Shown in pieces: positions 57,206 through 64,000 of a DNA stretch of 64,000 nt (its first letter is position 1; each line of letters opens with the position of its first letter). Position numbers and translations under genes: made by a program. This stretch comes from Fonsecaea monophora. Taxonomy: Eukaryota > Ascomycota > Eurotiomycetes > Chaetothyriales > Herpotrichiellaceae. The stretch lies in the NCBI RefSeq assembly GCF_001642475.1, contig NW_019173951.1, positions 186,001 through 250,000 of the forward strand, written 5' to 3'. The notes beneath the pieces were generated by a model that searched no databases, was not told where the DNA came from, and was given only the letters and a program-made list of their open reading frames with translations.

Positions 57206-59015
57206 ATGATAGGACTATCAGCTCTCCGTGTCATTGACACAATACCCGCGACTGCTCCATTTTTCATACCCGTCGCTATCTGTATCGTCCTGCTTTATAC
57301 TGGCTATCGCAGGCTTCTTCCCAAGCCCATTCCTGGCATTCCATACAATGAGTCGGCAACCCGATCTCTCCTTGGCGACGTACCAGAGATGATGAGCTAT
57401 ATGGCCAAAACTGAGGAAATCTGGCCGTGGATCACAGAACAGATCACCAAACATCAATCGCCTGTTGTGCAAGTTTTTGGAAGGCCCTTTGCCCGGCCTT
57501 GGGTCATCGTATCCGATCACCGCGAGAGCTCTGACATCCTCCTTCGACGGACGAAAGAGTTCGACCGATCTGATTTCACAGCTGATGTCTTCATGGGGCT
57601 GGTGCCAGATATGCATATCAGTATGAAATCGACAGAGAATAGGTTCAAACTTCACCGAAACCTCTTGAAAGATCTCATGACACCTGCCTTTCTCCATGGT
57701 GTTGGTGGTCCACAGATATACGCCAACACAGAGACCTTTATAAAACTTTGGAACTTAAAGACGGAGGTGGCACAGGGGCATGCTTTTGAAGCTGGTGAAG
57801 ACATCTACAATGTGGCGCTAGATGTCATCTTCGCGACCACCTTTGGACTGCAAATCCAAGAGAGCAACACGTTCGCGCAGTTGCAGCAACTTTTGGGAGC
57901 TGAGAAATTTGATCTTCCACAGGCCCTCACCGACCCAATCTCATTCCCTCAGTTCCATCGCCCGGCAACTTTTGAGGCGATCGCAACGCTTACAGAGTCT
58001 CTAGAGGTATCCGTCAAAGCGCCTTTCCCTCGCTTCGCCCATTGGATCTTACGCCAACTGCCTTATATGCGGAAAGCCAGAGCCGACAAGGAGAAGCTCT
58101 TCTCCGACATGATTGATGAGTCCCTGAACAGATTATCTTCCGGACATCAAGCCAAGAGATCGGCTCTCGATGACATCCTACAGCGAGAGACGGCGGCTGC
58201 AAAGAAAGATGGCCGACCACCCAGGTACCATTCCCGCACAATTTATGATGAGGTGAGTGGCTTATCTACAAGCTCTGCCTAGACCACACTGACATACCTG
58301 TTAGCTTTTTGGGTTTATCATTGGTGGTCACGATACGACAAGTACAACGTTTACATGGACTGTCAAATACCTCTCCACTGCTCAATCCGCCCAAACCACT
58401 CTCCGCTCCCGTCTCCGGGCCGCGTATGCTGTAGCGACAGCAGAGCAACGTAACCCAACCATGGAAGAGATCATCAAGATTCAGGTCCCATACCTGGATG
58501 CCACCATTGAGGAGATGTCTCGGACAGCGCAGCTCTTTAATGGATCGATTCGTACAACTACCACGGACACCACACTGCTAGGCTACAGCATCCCCAAGGG
58601 CACAGATGTGTTTCTCATGCAGAACGGGCCCGGGTATCTGTCACCCGCTCTCCCTGTGAGTGATTCAAAGCGCAGTGCCTCCAGCTTAGCCGCCAAGAAC
58701 CAGGTCGGCCAGTGGACACAGGACGAGGAAGACATGAAGACATTCCGACCTGAGCGCTGGCTCGTGCACGACTCGCAGGTTGGTCAAGAGGTCTTTGACT
58801 CCCAGGCGGGACCACATCTTGCTTTTGGCCTGGGTCCTCGGGCGTGCTTTGGTCGCAGGTTAGCATATCTCCAGATGCGGATCATCCTGGTCATGATGAT
58901 CTGGAACTTTGAGTTGAAGGAGACCCCGGCTGAGGTCAGCAGTTGGGCGGCCACGAACAAGCTGGCCCGCCATCCCCGAATGTGTTATGTGAGATTGGAG
59001 AAGGCTGGATTCTAG
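57206..59015 (+). CDS. Cytochrome P450 monooxygenase
   Basis: Two exons (57206-58252 and 58305-59015) give 585 aa. The N-terminal membrane anchor (APFFIPVAICIVLLYTGY) is followed by a Pro hinge (LLPKPIPGIP). The I-helix oxygen motif reads GGHDTT, the K-helix ExxR is EEMSR, the PERF region is FRPERW, and the haem loop is FGLGPRACFGRR with Cys530. It would sit on the ER membrane and use a P450 reductase to oxidise a hydrophobic substrate. The family number and substrate cannot be set from sequence alone. A start at 57095 is possible, but 57206 places the anchor at the usual distance. It stands divergent to the ABCA gene. Confidence 0.9.
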
Positions 59016-60336
59016 GTGGGCATTTCATGGAGTTTGATTATAGAACAAGTATACCTTTTTCCGTCGTGCTCACCCCAGGGAAGAGCAGAATTCATAGCTG
59101 TTCTTGGATATTCTGCGACTGAGCCACCTCTGCGTGGTGTTTGTGACTCTTCCAACAGAGCAATACGGTGACTTCTACAAGGTCTGGAACTCTATCGAGT
59201 AGTTATAGGATGCGTACTGTCGCTGCTCGGTGGCCCTTCGACCGAAGACCTCTAATGGCTTCGTGTGACAAGTCATTAACGTTGCTACAACTAATACAAA
59301 GTGAGGCACTGACGGAAGAACAGATCGATCGTGCTTTGGGAGAAACTTGTGGAAGAGAACGCCCCTGTGTCATGAAATGACATGATGTGATGTGTATGGT
59401 CATCGGGAAGGGGGAAGGTGGACTGCCGAGTACGAGGTACACACTGTCTCTTTCTCACACACAAAACCCCTCCCTCTGTCTCGCGCTCACACACACACAC
59501 ACACGTATACAGTCTCACTAAGTCTCACTGCACCTGCACGAGGTACTGGATAGATAGGTAGATACCAAGTAACTACCTCTTGGAACTCGTACTTTTACTT
59601 GCGGTACTTGTAATGTATGCAATGCATGTCATGTGTGAGATATGTCGAGAACCACCCCCTGACATGAGACAACCAGGAAGCTGATTGCCGATCGTTGATC
59701 GCTGATCGCTGGTCGCCGAACAGACCACAGGGAATGTGAAACCGGAAAGTCATGTTCCCTTACGAGCTACCTAGGTAGCTTAGCCTTGGTAGGGGCTGAC
59801 ATACCTGCCTACCTACCTATGTACCTATGTACCTATGTACCTACAAAGCATGGAAACAGTGGTTTTAAATGAGAATCACAGACGATCGTGGTGGAGCACG
59901 CGCGCTCACTGTACCCGAGTACGAGGTACCAGTGAGCATTTTACATTCGCAGGTACAGTACAACTCGGGCACGTGATATAACGCTGCTCAAGGGCATTAT
60001 CTCACACCTTTACTCGGTGGGTTGCACTGATATCAATGTAATATAACGCAAATGCCTTTCAAAAGTGAGAATCTGGCCTGTAGCCGTGCCTGGCCCCCTA
60101 TGGTCTATACATCTTCTAGCTACCCACTCGCCAGATGTTGTTGGTAGGTACATGGGTACACCTACATAGGTAGATGGGTTGCGTGAGGGTTGTGGGTAGG
60201 TAAGTAAGCTGGTAGGAATACACAATCCCTTGCAAATCATTCCGAAACGCCAACGCTGTGGGGGAAAAGCGGTTTTGGTGTATTGATCGTCAACCGTTCC
60301 TTTTTTGGTGTGTTTGTACAAAAGTGCAAGCAAGTG
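59016..60336. other. Intergenic with short repeats
   Basis: It has a CA run at 59486-59504, a degenerate TGATCGC run near 59684-59720, and ACCTATGT units at 59803-59843. No supported gene. Confidence 0.45.
59803..59843. repeat. ACCTATGT tandem units
   Basis: Three to four copies of an 8-bp unit within a TACCTACC run. Confidence 0.8.
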
Positions 60337-62344
60337 TCATCTCGTGGCCGCGCCGGGGATTCTCACCGGCTCCTCATTCACAGGCAACTCGGCTATCAGC
60401 TGCGGTTTGGGCGGCAACCCATTTAATTCCGAGCGGGAGTTGTCGTCGGCTTCGTACATTGGTGTCGACGCGGCTTCCATCGGTGGCGTGTACTTTTGGT
60501 CCTTGTAGTCGACTTCTGTGTTTCCGTCCCCGTCTTTGTCCGTCATGGCAGCGAATTCTGCCCGGGCTCGTCGGCGGCGTCGCACTGCCATCCAGTACCA
60601 CAGGCCGAGGATGATCGCGAGGAGTGCAACGCCACCAACCACTCCGCCAACGATGGCGCCGGTGTTGGTCCTCTTGGTAGATACGACTGGCGGGGGCGTC
60701 GGTGAAGCTTGCTCGGTCGAAGAACTGCTAGAGCCGTCCGTGGAAGTCGAATTGTCGGATGATGAGCTTGCGGGTGGCGTGAACGCTAGAGAGAAACGGC
60801 TCATTAGAAAAGGCTTTGCGAAAAAAAAAAGGCACTTCAACGTCCCCGAAGAAGGCATAGAAATGACATACCAAATACGCTTGCCAATGTCGCGTCACTC
60901 CAATCTGGCTCCTGGTAACGTTCCGAGTAGTACTGTTTGATCACATCGGGCGTTTGGTATGCGGCAGCTGCTGCGTCGTAATGGTCGACCCATTCAAAAT
61001 CGGTCATGTCGAAAACCCCCAGACCGCTGGGCCAGGGATCCTTTTCGCTGCCGAATGCCTGTAGAGAGCTGGGTAATCTTCCACCTATCGACACCATCTG
61101 TCTGTTCCCAATGACCGTGCAAGCGTTGCAAGCTCGACGCACGGGAGTTGTCGAATTGGACTTGAACCACCGGAAAGCCGGCAGGGACAGTGCGTAGACG
61201 TTGAGATAGCCCTCGTCGGAGCTGTGATTCAAATCAAATGTGGCGTTTGTTGAACCACCGTAAACAAACCTAGGAGAGTCGTCGTTAGTCGAACATAACT
61301 AGAGCATGGAGCTTGGTGTAAAGAACAGTCCTTACAGCTCAAATCTTGCACCACCCCGGGATGATGCACCGACGGCACAGAATTCCGACCTTGGAGGTGG
61401 AATAGCTCCTGTCGCAGTTTGCGTATACCAGTTCCCCGTTTCAATGTCATACAGAGTGATGACGGACATGTCGACCATATGTGCGCCAGCTTCGTAAACA
61501 GATTCTTGCGTAGGAGGGGCCTCCCCGCCGACAACGACGAGAAACCCTTGGTTCCCAAAAGTTGGGGCGTGGACCATGCGGGCCTGCGTGCGATATCTGC
61601 TCTGATTGGGGAGAATGGCGGTGGAATTCATCCAAGATTGAGCCTCAAAGTCTCGAGTGACGAGGCCAGACAGAACCGTCATGTCGGGTAACGAGCTCAC
61701 GACGTTCCCACCAAAGTTGTAGAACGTGGAATTAGTGTAGGCATTCGCCGAGGCGAACGGGCCTGGCGAATTCGCTGCGAGGCCGTCGGTGGCGGGAGGC
61801 GTCTCATTCTTCCATGTAACACCGGATGATCCTGCGGTGAAGGACCATAGCAAAGATGGGAAATCCGACACTTCGTACGGCCATCCGCCATAGCGGCTTA
61901 TTTTGTTCCGGGTCTTGTCGTAAAAAACCATCGGCTGTCGGACATATATCATTCCATCTGGATCGGGGGTTGAAGTAACAGCGTCGACTGTCTGGTTCGT
62001 CCAGGATTGTCTGAGGTCGACCACAAGCGTATTGCCCTCTGAAGATAAATGGGGTCAGAACAAGGACTCTTCGAGATGTTCGAGCAGCCATCGTCTCTTA
62101 CGATAGTACATGGTCACCACGTCATCTTCCGGCTCATAAAATTCGCCTCCCGTGATATACAAGTAGTTGTCATCAGCCACCGCTGTGAGAGTCAGTACAC
62201 AAGCACAATAATCTGTCACAACGGCAACGGAATGGGTAACTCCGTACTAGCAAGCCAGAACCATTGTAGAATGGTGTCGCGAATGAGGATCGCTTGAGTC
62301 GCATGAGCGGCGACGAGGCCGAGCGCAACAATGGCGCCCAGCAT
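60337..62344 (-). CDS. Kelch-repeat secreted/membrane protein with single TM
   Basis: Five exons (62344-62248, 62182-62102, 62038-61336, 61269-60872, 60785-60337) join in phase to 575 aa. The signal peptide is MLGAIVALGLVAAHAT. The ectodomain shows Kelch/galactose-oxidase beta-propeller blades: YLYITGGEF, YGGWPYE, FYNFGGNV, LVVVGGEA and FVYGGS. It carries many N-x-S/T sites. A Ser/Thr/Pro stalk leads to one membrane span (GAIVGGVVGGVALLAIILG) and an RRRRRAR stop-transfer, with a short cytosolic tail. Fungal proteins of this layout are surface proteins, sometimes linked to cell-wall sensing; no catalytic Cys-Tyr-His set is evident. The upstream ATG at 62464 is disfavoured because it precedes the signal peptide. 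Confidence 0.85.
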
Positions 62345-64000
62345 GATGTTGACGTCGACCACGATAGCAACAACAGTGATAACGATGACAGAAGAACGAT
62401 GTAGAGAAGTTGACAAGGAAGACTTTGGACGCAGGCGCCCATTTTGACGTTCTGAAACGTGCATCGCCCCATATTTCCAAACAGCCCATCCCGTGTCTGG
62501 GGCCGGTGTGTGTAACAGCGCCTAGCTCCTGGTATTGTTTTCAGAACCCGAAATTGGGCTTGGCCATAGTCTGCGGCTTTTCACTGTTGGTATAGAGGAG
62601 GCCATCATTCCTGGCAAAGTAATCCACCTGATATCGCATCAATCGTGGCCGGGGATCGCTGAAGCTGATGGTGATTTTACTATTCAAAAGGATGGCGATT
62701 GACACGTAAATCAGCCTGCTTACCCGCCTGCCGTCGACGCCCCGGAACCATACTCGTACCGGTATCTGCGACATTGAGACCGCTAGCCTAGCATGGTGTA
62801 TCAGTCCTGTCGATAGTGGAGTGCTTGGGCGCCTGAACCAGGCCCTTTCCAATTATACTTCAATCTGTGGCCCCTTAACTCTCGACGGTACCCTAGTCCT
62901 AACAGTTATACTGTATCTTGTGCGAGGGAAAAAGTCTTAATGCCGAGTTCTGGGCCGTGAGTGGATGAGACAAGCAGACAAGGCACATTTTCTGCTTGAG
63001 GTGGGGATTGGATATTTGTCACCAAAGAACTCAGCCGTGGCAGCTCATGCTGCGACTCTGGACAAATTCTTGTCGAGGTTGAGGGTTCCGAAGTTCTAGC
63101 TAGGTACGGGTATAGAGTTGGGTCTTCCAGATCCGAGTTGGCGACACGGCTAAAATGGTTGATGGCTTGGAGAGATACTTTAAGGCTCGTATAAAATGAT
63201 CCAGGGGGCTTTTGATAAGCTCGACAGAGGCAGCCACCCCCGCAATTTTGTTGATCCTTTGACACCGGCTCGTCCCTATTCCGTACTTTGTCGCCATCTC
63301 GGGCACTTCAGCCAGGTTAATCCTGCTCGTTAGCATGTCGATAGCTTTCGCGCCTGGACAAGTGGTATGCCTGCCCTGACAGCGCATATAGTCCCCTGAG
63401 CAAATGCGCCTCTCAATACCTATGCTCTAGTGCTCATCGAAGGTGGCAGCAATGGCGAAATTCAGACCAAGCAGGAGAGACAACACCATTTGAGTCTTAT
63501 TGTGACCTATTTTCTATCTTCAGCTTTGCTCCATCTTTTCATTGAGGCCCATCGCTGGTTTCAAGATCGCCTTAAGGGTCAAATTAGGCAGGACCACATC
63601 GGATGTGAGGTCGTCCTCGTGGTTCGGGAATTTGGAGGGGAGGTTGGGCTCGAAACGTGCGGCTGTTAGGAGGAAATGGGTTGCAAGCTGAATAAGATGC
63701 CGTTCAGATGCATGACATAATTCTCCTGAAGAAAAGAGTCGCTACTTTTGGAGAGGTATAGAATCCTTCACGACCTTGTAGGTCTTTTACAGTCACATAA
63801 TTCGTTACGGGCGCGGAGCAACTATTTCGCCGGAGGAGCAGAGCCGCCGCACTACGGAGTTACAGAAGAGGTTTGTGAGCGTCACTTTTTGATTTCTCCA
63901 AACTGCGCCAACAGCTCATGTGTGATGAATACTCATCGAATTTATTCGATGCCCGCCCTATAGGTTGAACATCCTGGTGTAGTCTCTTCATGAATCCAGC
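62345..64000. other. Intergenic to window end
   Basis: Promoter of the Kelch gene, then about 1.4 kb without a recognised gene. Frames near 62906-63387 (-) show no motif, but a partial or unusual gene cannot be excluded near the edge. Confidence 0.35.

Noticed and set aside
62906..63387. Possible gene on the minus strand near the window end
   Set aside because: Two overlapping frames look protein-like in places, but no domain or convincing splice model was found.

Overview
The window is nuclear DNA of a filamentous ascomycete (Pezizomycotina). Four things point to this: short GT-AG introns of about 48-125 nt, two Zn2Cys6 transcription factors, a dispersed single 5S rRNA gene, and a HET-domain relic carrying a repeat-induced-point-mutation (RIP) pattern. 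Short TACCTA/TAGGTA low-complexity runs between genes fit the same group. I cannot fix the order or genus from sequence alone. All exon models below were built by hand from reading frame, splice consensus and family similarity, and no transcript evidence was available.

Layout. 0.4-9.5 kb: BTB protein (+), METTL27-like methyltransferase (+), Zn2Cys6 factor (-), UNC93-like MFS transporter (-), M20 carbamoylase/ureidopropionase-like amidohydrolase (+). 10.1-14.8 kb: a 5S rRNA gene (-), then a second Zn2Cys6 regulator (-) divergent from an O-methyltransferase (+), with a CGG-N5-CCG site between them. 15.6-20.7 kb: mitochondrial ribosomal protein uL30m (+), frataxin (+), an ER-type membrane protein (-) and an atypical SDR (-). 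22.4-25.9 kb is a decayed island: a HET-domain relic with ten in-frame stops and no frameshift, a NUDIX gene with one in-frame TAG, and the 5' end of a large DHH phosphoesterase that also meets an in-frame TAG, possibly the end of a 48-nt intron. 29-39 kb: coiled-coil protein (-), DJ-1/PfpI-like protein lacking the usual nucleophile (+), RNF10-type RING protein (-) divergent from a UBP3/USP10-type deubiquitinase (+). 40.8-62.3 kb: BTB protein with a predicted spliced C-terminal membrane tail (-), a tRNA-Ile gene (+), a PDR-type ABCG transporter (-), an ABCA transporter (-), a cytochrome P450 (+) and a secreted/membrane Kelch protein (-).

Functional themes are mitochondrial housekeeping (frataxin, uL30m), ubiquitin turnover (RNF10 and UBP3 homologues side by side), and detoxification or small-molecule metabolism (ABCG, ABCA, P450, SDR, MFS, regulator plus O-methyltransferase). 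No PKS, NRPS or terpene backbone gene is present, so the window is not a complete secondary-metabolite cluster.

The most unusual observation is the tRNA-Ile(AAT) gene at 44563-44707. Besides a normal 17-nt anticodon-loop intron, its D-loop is split by a 54-nt segment that looks like a spliceosomal intron (GTTAGT...CTAAT...CAG). Its exact removal restores a complete 74-nt cloverleaf.
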